Origin: Actinomycetota bacterium | GTDB lineage: Bacteria > Actinomycetota > Acidimicrobiia > Acidimicrobiales > JAJPHE01 | NCBI GenBank assembly: GCA_021325435.1 | Contig: JAJPHE010000080.1 | Coordinates: 1-45,543 of the forward strand | Length of the DNA: 45,543 nucleotides | Direction: 5' to 3' | In this document: one piece after another, positions 25,032 to 36,177 of the stretch | Layout of the letters: each line of letters begins with the position of its first letter | Numbering within the stretch: position 1 is the stretch's first letter | Notes under the pieces: generated by a model | What the model was told of the DNA's origin: nothing | Databases searched by the model: none | Seen by the model: only the letters and a program-made list of their open reading frames with translations | Program-made: the position numbers and the translations under genes

Positions 25032-25351
25032 ACGCGGGCAAGGTCTCGGGCTGCGAGTTGTGCGAGGCGGCCCGCATGACCCCCTGGCACCACGAGGACG
25101 AAATCTGCTGGGTGGCTGACTGCGAGGCCTGCGACGTGCCCATGGTGGTGTGGAACCGGCACGGGGCGGAGCCTCCCGACGACGAGGTCGGTCACATGCT
25201 CGACCAGCTGACGCGGGTGGCGACGGAGCTGTTCGGTGAGGGTCAGTTCACCGTGGACCGGGTGATGCGCCAGATTCCGGAGCACTTCCACGCCCACGCC
25301 CGCGACCACAACTGGTGGGCGAGGAGGCACTCGCGCCCGACCGGCTGGTAG
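25028..25351 (+). CDS. HIT-like protein with N-terminal cysteine pair
   Basis: A 107-residue protein. CELCEAAR near the N-terminus resembles the C-x-x-C start of many HIT proteins. A second Cys pair (ADCEACDVPMVVWNRH) lies at the position of the HIT beta-strand L-V-V-P-K-x-H, and HFHAHARDHNWW at the C-terminus resembles the H-x-H-x-H triad. Likely a divergent HIT/nucleotide hydrolase-like fold with possible zinc binding. It overlaps nfo by ATGA, so it is co-translated with the AP endonuclease; a role with damaged nucleotides or adenylylated DNA ends is speculation. Confidence 0.65.
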   Translation: MNAGKVSGCELCEAARMTPWHHEDEICWVADCEACDVPMVVWNRHGAEPPDDEVGHMLDQLTRVATELFGEGQFTVDRVMRQIPEHFHAHARDHNWWARRHSRPTGW

Positions 25352-25361
25352 AAACCGTCAT

Positions 25362-26750
25362 ATGTCGGATCAGCCCTGGCAGGAGGATTGTTGCTCTCTG
25401 GTCGACGCCTTCCGCGCCGGCCAGCGCAGCCCGGTCGAGGAGTTGGAGGCGGTGTTGTCCGCCATCGACTCGAGCGGCCTCAACGCCTTCTGCCACGTCG
25501 ACGCCGACGGAGCCCGTCGAGCGGCCCAGGAGGCCGATCCAGGCCTTCCCCTGGGTGGGGTGCCAGTGGCGGTCAAGGAGCTCGACCCGGTGGAGGGGTG
25601 GCCGGCGACCGAGGCGTCTCTCGTGTTCCGCGACCGGGTCGGCGTCCACGACGCCACCGTCATCACCCGGCTTCGGCGTGCCGGGGCGGTTCCGGTCGGC
25701 ATGACCACGGCCAGCGAGTTCGGGGGGCTGAACATCAGCGTCAGCCGGCTGCACGGTGTCACCCGCAACCCGTGGGGGGCCGACCGCACGACAGGAGGCT
25801 CCTCGGCCGGCAGCGCCGCCGCCGTCGCCGGCGGCATCGTCACCCTGGCCACCGGGGGGGACGGTGGCGGTTCGATCCGGATTCCGGCCGGCTTCACCGG
25901 CCTGCCCGGTCTCAAAGGCACGGCGGGGCGGATACCTCGGGGCCCCCGCACGGTCATCGGACCCCTGACCGTCGTGCTCGGCTGTCTGTCGCGCTCGGTG
26001 CGCGACATCGCCCGCTACTACGACGTGACCAACGGGTTCGACAGCCGCGACCCCTACAGCCTTCCCCGGGTCGACGGGTGGGAGGCGGGGCTCGGCACCC
26101 ACGAGCTCGCCGGCCGACGGGCGGTCATCGCCCCCACCCTGGGGTCGGCCGCGGTGCGGCCCGAGGTGGAGGCACTGGTCGTCGAAGCGGCCGAGGAGCT
26201 GGCCCGGTCGACGGGCCTGGTGCTGGTGGACGCGCCGGTGCAGCTGCCCTCGCTCGGCTTTGAGTGGGCCATGGCCAACCTGGCCACTCTCCTCGAGGAG
26301 CTCGGTGACCGCTACCCGGCGTGCGGCGAAGACCTGACGACCGAGATCGCCTTCGGCCTCAAGATGGCCTCCGAGATGTTCAACCTCCAGGTGGCGGCCC
26401 GGGGTGAGGCCGCCCGCACCCGGGCCAACGAGGCCATGGCCGACGTGTTCGACTCGGTCGACTTCGTCTTCTGCGCCACGAACCCTGACGTCGCCTTCGG
26501 CGCCGACGTGACCCTCAACACCAGGGTGGGGGACTTGACGGTGGGCCCGGAGAACAACGGCGCCCTGACCATCCCCGCCAACATCAGCGGCAACCCGGCC
26601 GTGTCCATCCCCGCCGGTACCGTCGATGGGCTGCCGGTCGGCCTGCAGGTCATCGGCCGCCACCACGAAGACGCCCTGCTCCTCGACCTTGCCCTTACGG
26701 CGGAGCGAGTTCGTCCGTGGCCTCTCGTCGCGCCCGGCGCGCCCTGCTAG
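25362..26750 (+). CDS. Amidase (amidase-signature family)
   Basis: A 462-residue amidase-signature enzyme. The Ser-cisSer-Lys triad is intact: Lys in VPVAVKELDP, the G-G-S-S-A-G-S core in TTGGSSAGSAAAVAGG, and Ser in GGDGGGSIRIPAGF followed by GLPGLKGTAGRIPRGP. The C-terminus has NISGNPAVSIPAG and GLPVGLQVIGRHHED. It hydrolyses an unknown amide. It is unlikely to be GatA, as no gatB or gatC is nearby and the N-terminus differs. It begins 10 bases after the HIT-like gene; its end overlaps the convergent cupin by 56 bases. Confidence 0.88.
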   Translation: MSDQPWQEDCCSLVDAFRAGQRSPVEELEAVLSAIDSSGLNAFCHVDADGARRAAQEADPGLPLGGVPVAVKELDPVEGWPATEASLVFRDRVGVHDATVITRLRRAGAVPVGMTTASEFGGLNISVSRLHGVTRNPWGADRTTGGSSAGSAAAVAGGIVTLATGGDGGGSIRIPAGFTGLPGLKGTAGRIPRGPRTVIGPLTVVLGCLSRSVRDIARYYDVTNGFDSRDPYSLPRVDGWEAGLGTHELAGRRAVIAPTLGSAAVRPEVEALVVEAAEELARSTGLVLVDAPVQLPSLGFEWAMANLATLLEELGDRYPACGEDLTTEIAFGLKMASEMFNLQVAARGEAARTRANEAMADVFDSVDFVFCATNPDVAFGADVTLNTRVGDLTVGPENNGALTIPANISGNPAVSIPAGTVDGLPVGLQVIGRHHEDALLLDLALTAERVRPWPLVAPGAPC

Positions 26751-27078
26751 TCGCCACCCGGCGGTGGACGGTCAGGAAGGACACCCCACCGGGGCCGGCC
26801 GTCACCTCTCTTCGCCGGCCCTTGGCCAGGTGGACCAGCACGCCCGGCGCCAGGTCGACCGCCCGATCCTCCACCCGCACGGTTCCTGACCCGGTCACCC
26901 CCACGATCAGCAGGTCGGCCTCGCGGTTCACGTGGCCGGGCACCGACTCACCCGGGCCCAGCAGGTAGAGGCCGGCGCCCAGATCCCCCGCGCCAGGCAG
27001 CGACCAGACCGCCCCGGTGCCGCCGGCGGCCCCGGCCAGCTCGGCGAGGCTCACCGCCGCCGGGGGCTGCTCGGTCAC
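26695..27078 (-). CDS. Cupin-domain protein
   Basis: A 127-residue single cupin barrel. Motif 1 is degenerate (GPGESVPGHVNREADLLIVGVTGSGTV) and motif 2 is weak (VDLAPGVLVHLAKGRRREV). The His in PGHVN and the acidic residues could bind a metal, but the usual H-x-H is missing. Start set at GTG 27078 (VTEQPPAAV); a longer frame to 27153 would overlap the divergent NFU gene. Small single-cupin proteins of this type often serve as sensors or isomerases; function unknown. Confidence 0.7.
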   Translation of the reverse strand: MTEQPPAAVSLAELAGAAGGTGAVWSLPGAGDLGAGLYLLGPGESVPGHVNREADLLIVGVTGSGTVRVEDRAVDLAPGVLVHLAKGRRREVTAGPGGVSFLTVHRRVATSRARRARREATDELAPP

Positions 27079-27167
27079 GGACCCATCCTCGCAGCCGCTG
27101 TCGGGGTCCTGCCGGGCTCCGGGCATCAGAACGGCCGCCCGGTTGTTGCACAATGGGTAGCCGCCCC

Positions 27168-27175
27168 GGAGGAGG
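27168..27175 (+). promoter_or_regulatory. Ribosome binding site of the NFU gene
   Basis: GGAGGAGG ending four bases before TTG 27180. It favours TTG 27180 over the in-frame ATG 27153, which has no Shine-Dalgarno. Confidence 0.55.
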
Positions 27176-27179
27176 ACCC

Positions 27180-27497
27180 TTGCTGACCGACGAGCAGCGC
27201 GCCCAGCGCTTGGCCGACCTGAACTCGCTCATCGAGATGATGAGGCCCGCCGTCCAGGCCGACGGCGGGGACCTCGCCCTGGTCAGCGCCGATGTCGAGA
27301 TCGGCGTGGTGGAGGTCGTGCTCCAGGGTTCGTGCAGCTCGTGCGCCATCAGCGCCACCACCCTGCAGGCGGGGGTGGAGCGCATCCTTAAGGACCGACT
27401 CGACTGGGTGACCGAGGTCCAGGGCGGCGTGGACGAGAGCGTGGACTGGGAGGACAGCTTCGCCATGGGGCGGGGCGGCTACGTGCCGAAGTTCTAG
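27180..27497 (+). CDS. NFU (NifU C-terminal domain) Fe-S scaffold protein
   Basis: A 105-residue protein with LNSLIEMMRPAVQADGGDLALVSADVEIGVVEVVLQGSCSSCAISATTLQAGVERILKDRL; the C-S-S-C in GSCSSCAIS is the cluster-binding motif. It carries or delivers 4Fe-4S clusters in the cytosol. The acidic C-terminal tail (GGVDESVDWEDSF) is unusual. A YgfZ-type protein, also linked to Fe-S assembly, lies at 16795. TTG 27180 was chosen for its strong Shine-Dalgarno. Confidence 0.88.
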   Translation: MLTDEQRAQRLADLNSLIEMMRPAVQADGGDLALVSADVEIGVVEVVLQGSCSSCAISATTLQAGVERILKDRLDWVTEVQGGVDESVDWEDSFAMGRGGYVPKF

Positions 27498-27505
27498 GAG
27501 GGGCG

Positions 27506-28336
27506 ATGGCGGGCGACGAGGTGGTCCTGCACCGGGTCGAGGACGGAGTCGCGGTCCTCACCCTGAACCGGCCGGACCGGCTCAACGCCTGGACGTCGGC
27601 CATGGAGCGGCGCTACTTCGACCTCCTCGCGCAAGCGGCGGGCGACCCTGAGGTGCGGGTGGTCGTGGTCACCGGCGCCGGGCGGGGGTTCTGCGCCGGT
27701 GTCGACATGGACGACCTCGACGCCATCGGGGAGGCCGGGTCGGTGCAGGGCGACTGGGACCGCCGGCCGCAGACCTTCCCGCTCTCGGTGCGCAAGCCGC
27801 TGATCGCCGCCATCAACGGGGCCTGCGCCGGCCTGGGACTGGTGCAGGCGCTCATGTGCGACCTGCGTTTCGCGGCCGCCGGCGCCAAGCTGACGACGGC
27901 CTTCGCCCGGCGGGGCCTGGTCGCCGAGCACGGAATCTCCTGGGTCCTGCCCCGACTGGTCGGCCCGGCCCGCGCCCTCGACCTGCTCCTCTCAGGCCGG
28001 GTGGTGCTGGCCGAGGAGGCCCTCGCCCTCGGTTTGGTCAACCGGGTGGTCGAGGCGGACTCGCTCCTGGCCACGGTCCTCGACTACGCCCGCGACGTGG
28101 CCGCCAACTGCTCGCCGGCGTCCGTGGCGGCGATGAAGAGCCAGGTCTACCGCCACCTGCAGACCGACCTGGCCACGGCCATGGACGAGTCCAACCGGCT
28201 CATGGCCGAGTCGCTGCGGGCCGCCGACTTCCGTGAGGGTGTGGCCAGCTTCGTCGAGCGGCGCCCGCCGAAGTTCGAGCCGCTGGACCCCGAACGGGGC
28301 CTGGGCCCCGACCCGGTGCCCGGGCGGCTGGTCTGA
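27506..28336 (+). CDS. Enoyl-CoA hydratase/isomerase family protein
   Basis: A 276-residue crotonase-fold enzyme. The oxyanion loops are GAGRGFCAGVDMDDL and INGACAGLGLVQALMCDLRFAA; then FARRGLVAEHGISWVLPRLVG, with one Glu at the usual catalytic position, and LLSGRVVLAEEALALGLVNRVV. This pattern fits an enoyl-CoA hydratase or isomerase. Shine-Dalgarno AGGAGGGG precedes ATG 27506. It lies next to the NFU gene and convergent with an SDR that may also act on acyl-CoA. Confidence 0.87.
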   Translation: MAGDEVVLHRVEDGVAVLTLNRPDRLNAWTSAMERRYFDLLAQAAGDPEVRVVVVTGAGRGFCAGVDMDDLDAIGEAGSVQGDWDRRPQTFPLSVRKPLIAAINGACAGLGLVQALMCDLRFAAAGAKLTTAFARRGLVAEHGISWVLPRLVGPARALDLLLSGRVVLAEEALALGLVNRVVEADSLLATVLDYARDVAANCSPASVAAMKSQVYRHLQTDLATAMDESNRLMAESLRAADFREGVASFVERRPPKFEPLDPERGLGPDPVPGRLV

Positions 28337-28371
28337 CGACGGGCTGACCGGCCGGCCGCGCCGGCTCGGGC

Positions 28372-29298
28372 TCAGCTGCGGCCGGGGATGCGACCGGACA
28401 TGTCGGCGTTGGGAGCGGCCTTGGCGACCAGGTCGGGCACGACCTTGCCCAGCTCGGCCGGATCCCAACGGTCGTCCTTGTCGGCGCCGGGGCCGGCGTG
28501 CCAGCCCTCGGCCACGCTGATGTGGCCGCCGACCACGTTGAAGACCCGACCGGTGATGTCCTTGGACTCGGGGCTGCCGAGCCACACCACGATCGGCGAG
28601 ATGTTCTCGGGAGCCAGCCGGTCGAACTCCTCCGGCTTGCGCTGGGCGGACGCCGCCCCCATGCCCAGGTTCTCGGTCATGCGGGTGAGGGCGGCCGGGG
28701 CGACGGCGTTGACGGTGACCCCGTAGCGGCCGAGCTCCTGGGCGGCAATGACGGTGAACGAAGCGATGCCGGCCTTGGCGGCCCCGTAGTTGGTCTGGCC
28801 GGCGTTGCCGTAGATGCCCGACGGGGACGTGGTGTTGATGATGCGGGCGTCGTTGGTCTGGCCCTCCTTGGAGCGCTCGCGCCAGTAGGCGGCGGCCCAC
28901 CGGGCCGGGCCGAACGTCCCCCGCAGGTGGACCTTGATCACCGCGTCCCATTCGGCGTCGGTCATGTTGACCAGCATGCGGTCGCGCAGGATGCCGGCGT
29001 TGTTGACCAGGACGTCGAGGCCCCCGAAGGTCTCGACCGCCGTGTTGACCAGGCGCTGGGCGCCTTCCCAGTCGGAGACGTCGTCGCCGTTGGCCACGGC
29101 CTCGCCCCCCATGGCCCGGATCTCGTCCACGACCTCCCCCGCCGGCCCGATCGAGCTGCCGGAGCCGTCGACCTCCGCACCCAGGTCGTTCACGACCACC
29201 TTGGCGCCCTGCCGGGCGAACTCGAGGGCGTGGGCCCGGCCGATTCCCCGCCCCGCCCCCGTTACGATGACGACCCGCCCCTCGCAGATACCGGCCAT
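28372..29298 (-). CDS. SDR family dehydrogenase, hydroxyacyl-CoA dehydrogenase-like
   Basis: A 308-residue classical SDR. Nucleotide motif VTGAGRGIGRAHALEFA, VVNDLG (NAD-type acidic residue), NNAGILRDRMLVNM, catalytic Ser-Tyr-Lys in INTTSPSGIYGNAGQTNYGAAKAG, and VNAVAPAALTRMT. The N-D-L-G and I-L-R-D-R features match the hydroxyacyl-CoA dehydrogenase part of multifunctional enzyme 2, so a beta-oxidation or hydroxyacyl role is likely. The Shine-Dalgarno GAGAAGG precedes ATG 29298, and a -10 TACTAT lies at 29350-29355. Confidence 0.88.
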   Translation of the reverse strand: MAGICEGRVVIVTGAGRGIGRAHALEFARQGAKVVVNDLGAEVDGSGSSIGPAGEVVDEIRAMGGEAVANGDDVSDWEGAQRLVNTAVETFGGLDVLVNNAGILRDRMLVNMTDAEWDAVIKVHLRGTFGPARWAAAYWRERSKEGQTNDARIINTTSPSGIYGNAGQTNYGAAKAGIASFTVIAAQELGRYGVTVNAVAPAALTRMTENLGMGAASAQRKPEEFDRLAPENISPIVVWLGSPESKDITGRVFNVVGGHISVAEGWHAGPGADKDDRWDPAELGKVVPDLVAKAAPNADMSGRIPGRS

Positions 29299-29406
29299 TT
29301 CCTTCTCCTCTTTGGTGCGATCTCTCGGATGTCCTTCTTTGGCGGCCGGATAGTAGGGGCCAGCACGCCCGGAACACGAAGTGGCCCCGAGCGGAAAAGG
29401 AGACCC

Positions 29407-30129
29407 ATGCCCGCCCAGGAGTGGCAGAAGATGTCCGCCGAGCTCACCTCTGCCCTTCATCTGGCCCACCCCCCGATCGGAATCACCTTCTCGACCGAGG
29501 CACCGGAGGGGGTCGCTCCCTTCGACGCGCCAATGGCTGAGCCGGCACCAGACGGGCGCACGGGCCGGGTGCCGGCCGGCTGCGTGTTCTGGATGCGGGC
29601 CGCCGAGTCAGCGTTCACCACCGAGGCCGCCGACCACGGGAACTGCAGCGTGGGCAGCCTCACCCACGGGTTGAAGACGGCCGAGGAGGTGGCGGGCAAC
29701 GGAGACGTGGCCGCCCTGGTCGAGTCGGGCTGGGCGCCTGAGGGCATGCTGTCGATGCTGCCGGCCGTCACCGGCCGCCCGACCCATGTGACCTACGGGC
29801 CGCTGGGGGCGACCCCGGTCGACCCGGACGTGGTGATGATCCGCATGAACGCCAAGCAGCTGATGGTGCTCTCCGACGCCGTGCCCGACCTGCGCATCGA
29901 GGGCAAGCCCCAGTGCCACATCATCCCGCTGGCGACCGAGGAGGGGGCAGTGGCCGCCAGTGTGGGCTGCATGCTGAGCCGGGTGCGCACGGGCATGTCC
30001 AGCCATGAGACGGCCTGCGTCATCCCGGCCGGTCGCCTCGGCGAGGTGCTCGAGCAGCTCGAGACCACTTCGAGGGCCGACGCCGCCGTCGCCGCCTACG
30101 CAGGCGAGGACGCCCGCCGGTTCCTGTAG
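29407..30129 (+). CDS. DUF169 domain protein
   Basis: A 240-residue DUF169 protein: [61 protein letters not shown] and [25 protein letters not shown]. Several conserved Cys and Gly-Asn-Cys motifs suggest a cofactor or metal site; the biochemical role of the family is unknown. Shine-Dalgarno AAGGAGA precedes ATG 29407. It is followed four bases later by dtd, so the two are probably co-transcribed. Confidence 0.8.
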   Translation: MPAQEWQKMSAELTSALHLAHPPIGITFSTEAPEGVAPFDAPMAEPAPDGRTGRVPAGCVFWMRAAESAFTTEAADHGNCSVGSLTHGLKTAEEVAGNGDVAALVESGWAPEGMLSMLPAVTGRPTHVTYGPLGATPVDPDVVMIRMNAKQLMVLSDAVPDLRIEGKPQCHIIPLATEEGAVAASVGCMLSRVRTGMSSHETACVIPAGRLGEVLEQLETTSRADAAVAAYAGEDARRFL

Positions 30130-30133
30130 AGGC

Positions 30134-30571
30134 ATGAGGGCCCTGGTTCAGCGGGTCAGCCGGGCCTCGGTCACGGTGGAGGGCGCCCCGGTCGGAGAAA
30201 TCGGCGCCGGACTCTGCGTTCTGGTCGGCGTCACCCATTCCGACACCGAGGCCGACGCCGACCGTCTGGCCCGCCGGGTGCACGGTCTGCGTGTCCTCGA
30301 CGACGCCAGCGGGCGGATGGACCTCTCGCTGGCCGACACGGGCGGGGCCGCCCTGGTGATCAGCCAGTTCACCCTGTACGGGGACACCACCGGAGGGCGC
30401 CGGCCGTCGTGGTCGGCCGCCGCTCCCGGCCCGGTGGCCGAACCGCTGGTGGAGCGGTTCTGCGCCGCCCTACGCCAGCTCGGCGTGGTGGTGGCCACCG
30501 GCCGGTTCGGGGCCTGGATGCGGGTCGAGCTGGTCAACGAGGGGCCGGTGACCGTCCTGGTCGAGACCTGA
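30134..30571 (+). CDS. dtd: D-aminoacyl-tRNA deacylase
   Basis: A 145-residue DTD. It begins [15 protein letters not shown] and has the two diagnostic motifs SQFTLYGDT (S-Q-x-T-L) and [10 protein letters not shown] (N-x-G-P-V-T, the cis Gly-Pro proofreading loop). It hydrolyses D-amino acids (and mischarged Gly-tRNA-Ala) from tRNA. The length is exactly typical. It follows DUF169 by four bases. Confidence 0.95.
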   Translation: MRALVQRVSRASVTVEGAPVGEIGAGLCVLVGVTHSDTEADADRLARRVHGLRVLDDASGRMDLSLADTGGAALVISQFTLYGDTTGGRRPSWSAAAPGPVAEPLVERFCAALRQLGVVVATGRFGAWMRVELVNEGPVTVLVET

Positions 30572-30681
30572 AGGCGCGGTCGAGCCACCGCGGGGCGCGC
30601 GATCCGCGTGGGGGACTGGCCCTCGGGGCGGCGGGGTAGTTCGATGTGGTTGGCAGCTCGTCGACAGCGCCCGGGGGTGTC

Positions 30682-32253
30682 ATGCAGAGACTGAGCGGAC
30701 TTGACGCGACGTTCCTCTACGTCGAAACGGCCACGAACCACATGCATGTGGCCTCCACGTGCATCTTCGACCCGTCGACGGTGCCCGGCGGGTACTCCTT
30801 CGAGAAGGTTCGTCAGCTGGTGTCGGAGCGGCTGCCGCTCCTGCCGCCTTTCCGGCGGCGGCTGGCGGAGGTCCCGTTCGGGCTCCATCATCCGCTCTGG
30901 ATCGAGGACCCGGACTTCGACATCGACTACCACCTGCGGCGGGCCGCCCTTCCCTCCCCAGGGGGCCCGGCCGAGCTGGCCGAGTTCTCGGCCGACGTGA
31001 ACAGCCGGCAGCTCGACCGCAGTCGGCCGCTGTGGGAGATGTACGTGATCGAAGGGGTGGAGGGCGGCCTCATCGCCACCGTCACCAAGACCCACCACTC
31101 GGCTATCGACGGGGTATCGGGCGCCGAGCTGACGGTCAACCTTCTCGACCTGCAGCCCGAGCCGAGCCCCGCCCCGCCGGATGACTGGGCCCCCGACCGG
31201 ATCCCCTCCGATCTCGAGCTCGTCGGCTACGCCCTCGCTTCGCTGGCCCGCCAGCCGTTACGGGCCATCAAGGCGACCCGCCGGACCGTCGAGATGGGCC
31301 TCAACCTGCGGCGTCGCAACCGACGGCCCGGGGTGAAGCCTCCGCCCGCCCCCTTCAGCGCCCCCCGCACCTCCTTCAACCAGAACATCACCGCCCACCG
31401 CACCATGGGGTTCGCCGAGGCCTCGCTCGATGACGTCAAGCAGGTGAAGAACGCCCTGGGGGGCACGGTTAACGACGTCGTGCTGGCGGTGTGCTCCGGG
31501 GCCCTGCGCCGCTACCTGAGCGACCGCAGCGAGCTGCCCACGAAGCCCCTGATCGCCATGGTGCCGGTGTCGGTCCGGGCCGAGAGCGAAAAGGGCACCA
31601 TGGGCAACCGGGTGTCGTCCATGCTGGTATCGCTGGCCACCGACATCGCCGACCCGGTCGAGCGGCTGCGGGTCATCACCGACAGCACCGAGCGGGCCAA
31701 GGACCAGGAGCGCGCCATCAGCGCCGAGACCCTGACCGACTGGACGGAGTTCGCCGCTCCCGCTCTGGCGGCCCGGGCCGCCCGGCTGGCCTCTTCGATG
31801 CGGGTGCTCGAGCGGCTCAATCCGGTCTTCAACGTGACCATCTCCAACGTGCCCGGGCCGCCGTTCCCGCTGTATTCGGCTGGCGCCCGCATGGTCGCCA
31901 TGTACCCGATGGGCCCGGTCAACGACGGCGTGGGTCTCAACATCACGGTCATGAGCTACATGGGCACGATGTTCTTCGGCCTGGTCGCCTGCCGCGAGGT
32001 GATCCCTGACATCTGGAACCTCGCCCACTACGTCGAGGAGTCCCTGGACGAGCTGCGCAAGGCGGCCGACGCCGCCACCGGCACCGAGCGCCAGACGGCC
32101 AGGACCGCCAAGGCCGTCCAGACGACCAAGACCGCCAAGCCGAACAAGTCGGCCAAGGCGACCACGGGGGCGGCCAAGTCGCGGGCGGCGGCGAAGGCGG
32201 CCAAGCCGGCCGAGACAGTGGGGGACGCGGGCTCGACGTCCGCCAGCGACTGA
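30682..32253 (+). CDS. Wax ester synthase/diacylglycerol acyltransferase with a lysine-rich tail
   Basis: A 523-residue WS/DGAT enzyme: MQRLSGLDATFLYVE start, active-site HHSAIDG (H-H-x-x-x-D-G), PLWEMYVIEGV, GTVNDVVLAVCSGALRRYL, VPVSVR, GNRVSSMLVSLATDIADPVERL, NVTISNVPGPPFPLYSAGA and GLNITVMSYMG. It makes wax esters or triacylglycerols from acyl-CoA at the membrane. The last 58 residues (from 466) are a low-complexity Ala/Lys/Thr tail with eight Lys, like histone H1 or PhaF tails. ATG 30682 fits the family start. The Mca-type gene follows 16 bases later. Confidence 0.92.
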   Translation: MQRLSGLDATFLYVETATNHMHVASTCIFDPSTVPGGYSFEKVRQLVSERLPLLPPFRRRLAEVPFGLHHPLWIEDPDFDIDYHLRRAALPSPGGPAELAEFSADVNSRQLDRSRPLWEMYVIEGVEGGLIATVTKTHHSAIDGVSGAELTVNLLDLQPEPSPAPPDDWAPDRIPSDLELVGYALASLARQPLRAIKATRRTVEMGLNLRRRNRRPGVKPPPAPFSAPRTSFNQNITAHRTMGFAEASLDDVKQVKNALGGTVNDVVLAVCSGALRRYLSDRSELPTKPLIAMVPVSVRAESEKGTMGNRVSSMLVSLATDIADPVERLRVITDSTERAKDQERAISAETLTDWTEFAAPALAARAARLASSMRVLERLNPVFNVTISNVPGPPFPLYSAGARMVAMYPMGPVNDGVGLNITVMSYMGTMFFGLVACREVIPDIWNLAHYVEESLDELRKAADAATGTERQTARTAKAVQTTKTAKPNKSAKATTGAAKSRAAAKAAKPAETVGDAGSTSASD

Positions 32254-32269
32254 TCGAGCGGCGGCGCCC

Positions 32270-33109
32270 GTGGCGACCTCCGGCCTCACTCTCATGGCTG
32301 TCCACGCCCATCCGGACGACGAGTCTTCGAGCACGGGCGGCGTGCTGGCCCGCTACGCGTCCGAGGGCGTGCGCACGGTCGTGGTCACCTGCACCGACGG
32401 AGCCCAGGGTGACGGGCCCGGGGGAGTGAAACCGGGTGACGCCGACCACGACGAGGATTCGGTGGTGGCGTGCCGGCGGCGCGAGCTCGACGAGGCTTGC
32501 GCTCTGCTGGGCGTCGGCGACCTGGAGGCGCTCGGCTACCGCGACTCGGGCATGCCGGGCTGGGAGGCCAATGGCCGGCCCGACGCCTTCGCCAACGTTC
32601 CCATGGAACAGGCGGTGGGTCGGGTCGCCGAGCTGATCGAGCGATACCGTCCCCAGGTTCTCGTCACCTACGACGAGGACCCCTCCGGCTACGAGCACCC
32701 TGACCACGTGAAAGCCCACCGGGTGGCCGTGGCCGCCGCCGACGCCACGGGGATACCGGCCCGAGTGTTTTACACGGCCATCCCCCGCTCGGCGGTGAAG
32801 GCCTTCGCCTCGGCCGTGCGCGCTTCGGGTGTCGACCTCGAGGAGATGGGGTTTCCGGCCATCGACGGGGAAGAGCCGAGCTTCGGCACGGCCGACGAGC
32901 GCATCGCCGCGGTGATCGACGTCAGTTCGGTCGTGGACAAGAAGCGGGCCGCCCTGGCCGCCCATGCCAGCCAGACCGACAACTCCTTCTTCCTGCGCCT
33001 GCCGGAGGAGTTCTTCCGGATGGCGTTCTCGTTCGAGTCCTTCGTGTTGCGTCACGGCCCAGTTCCGGTTGGCGAGGTCAGCGACGACCTGTTTGCCGGA
33101 CTCCGCTGA
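32270..33109 (+). CDS. mca: PIG-L/LmbE family deacetylase, mycothiol S-conjugate amidase-like
   Basis: A 279-residue zinc amidase. AVHAHPDDESSSTGGVLARYA holds the H-P-D-D zinc/catalytic motif; VTYDEDPSGYEHPDHVKAHRVAV contains the second zinc His (H-P-D-H). The L-M-A-V-H-A-H-P-D-D-E-S-S start and the T-Y-D-E-x-x-G-Y-x-H-P-D-H pattern are closer to Mca than to MshB. Mca cleaves mycothiol S-conjugates in detoxification, consistent with mshD in this genome. The GTG start is 16 bases after WS/DGAT. Confidence 0.85.
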   Translation: MATSGLTLMAVHAHPDDESSSTGGVLARYASEGVRTVVVTCTDGAQGDGPGGVKPGDADHDEDSVVACRRRELDEACALLGVGDLEALGYRDSGMPGWEANGRPDAFANVPMEQAVGRVAELIERYRPQVLVTYDEDPSGYEHPDHVKAHRVAVAAADATGIPARVFYTAIPRSAVKAFASAVRASGVDLEEMGFPAIDGEEPSFGTADERIAAVIDVSSVVDKKRAALAAHASQTDNSFFLRLPEEFFRMAFSFESFVLRHGPVPVGEVSDDLFAGLR

Positions 33110-33121
33110 GCCGGGCGCCGA

Positions 33122-36054
<2,933 letters not shown>

Positions 36055-36058
<4 letters not shown>

Positions 36059-36087
36059 CGGCGCTGGCTCGGTCGGGTGGCCCTCAT
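36055..36087 (-). CDS. Ten-codon leader ORF before thiO
   Basis: ATG 36087 opens MRATRPSQRR and stops at TGA overlapping the thiO ATG (ATGA). TAGCAT lies 12 bases upstream of it (36100-36105), giving a predicted 5'-UTR of about five bases. Layout matches the leader before the SOS gene at 354. Likely a translational coupler; unproven. Confidence 0.35.
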
Positions 36088-36099
36088 GTCGCGCCGCCG

Positions 36100-36105
36100 A
36101 TGCTA
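36100..36105 (-). promoter_or_regulatory. Predicted -10 of the thi operon
   Basis: TAGCAT on the minus strand, 12 bases before the leader ATG 36087. The same hexamer with the same spacing and very similar flanks precedes the gene at 37552. Confidence 0.4.
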
Positions 36106-36177
36106 ATTGACCCCCGTCGAAGGTCCGGGGGGTTCACCGATTGCCGCCAACGGGGCCGCCGACGCGATGCTGGCGCC

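Noticed and set aside
36059-36177. Possible TPP riboswitch upstream of thiO
   Set aside because: None of the conserved CTGAGA, ACCC or GAACCTGATC blocks is present and the space is short; the promoter predicted at 36100 leaves almost no leader.
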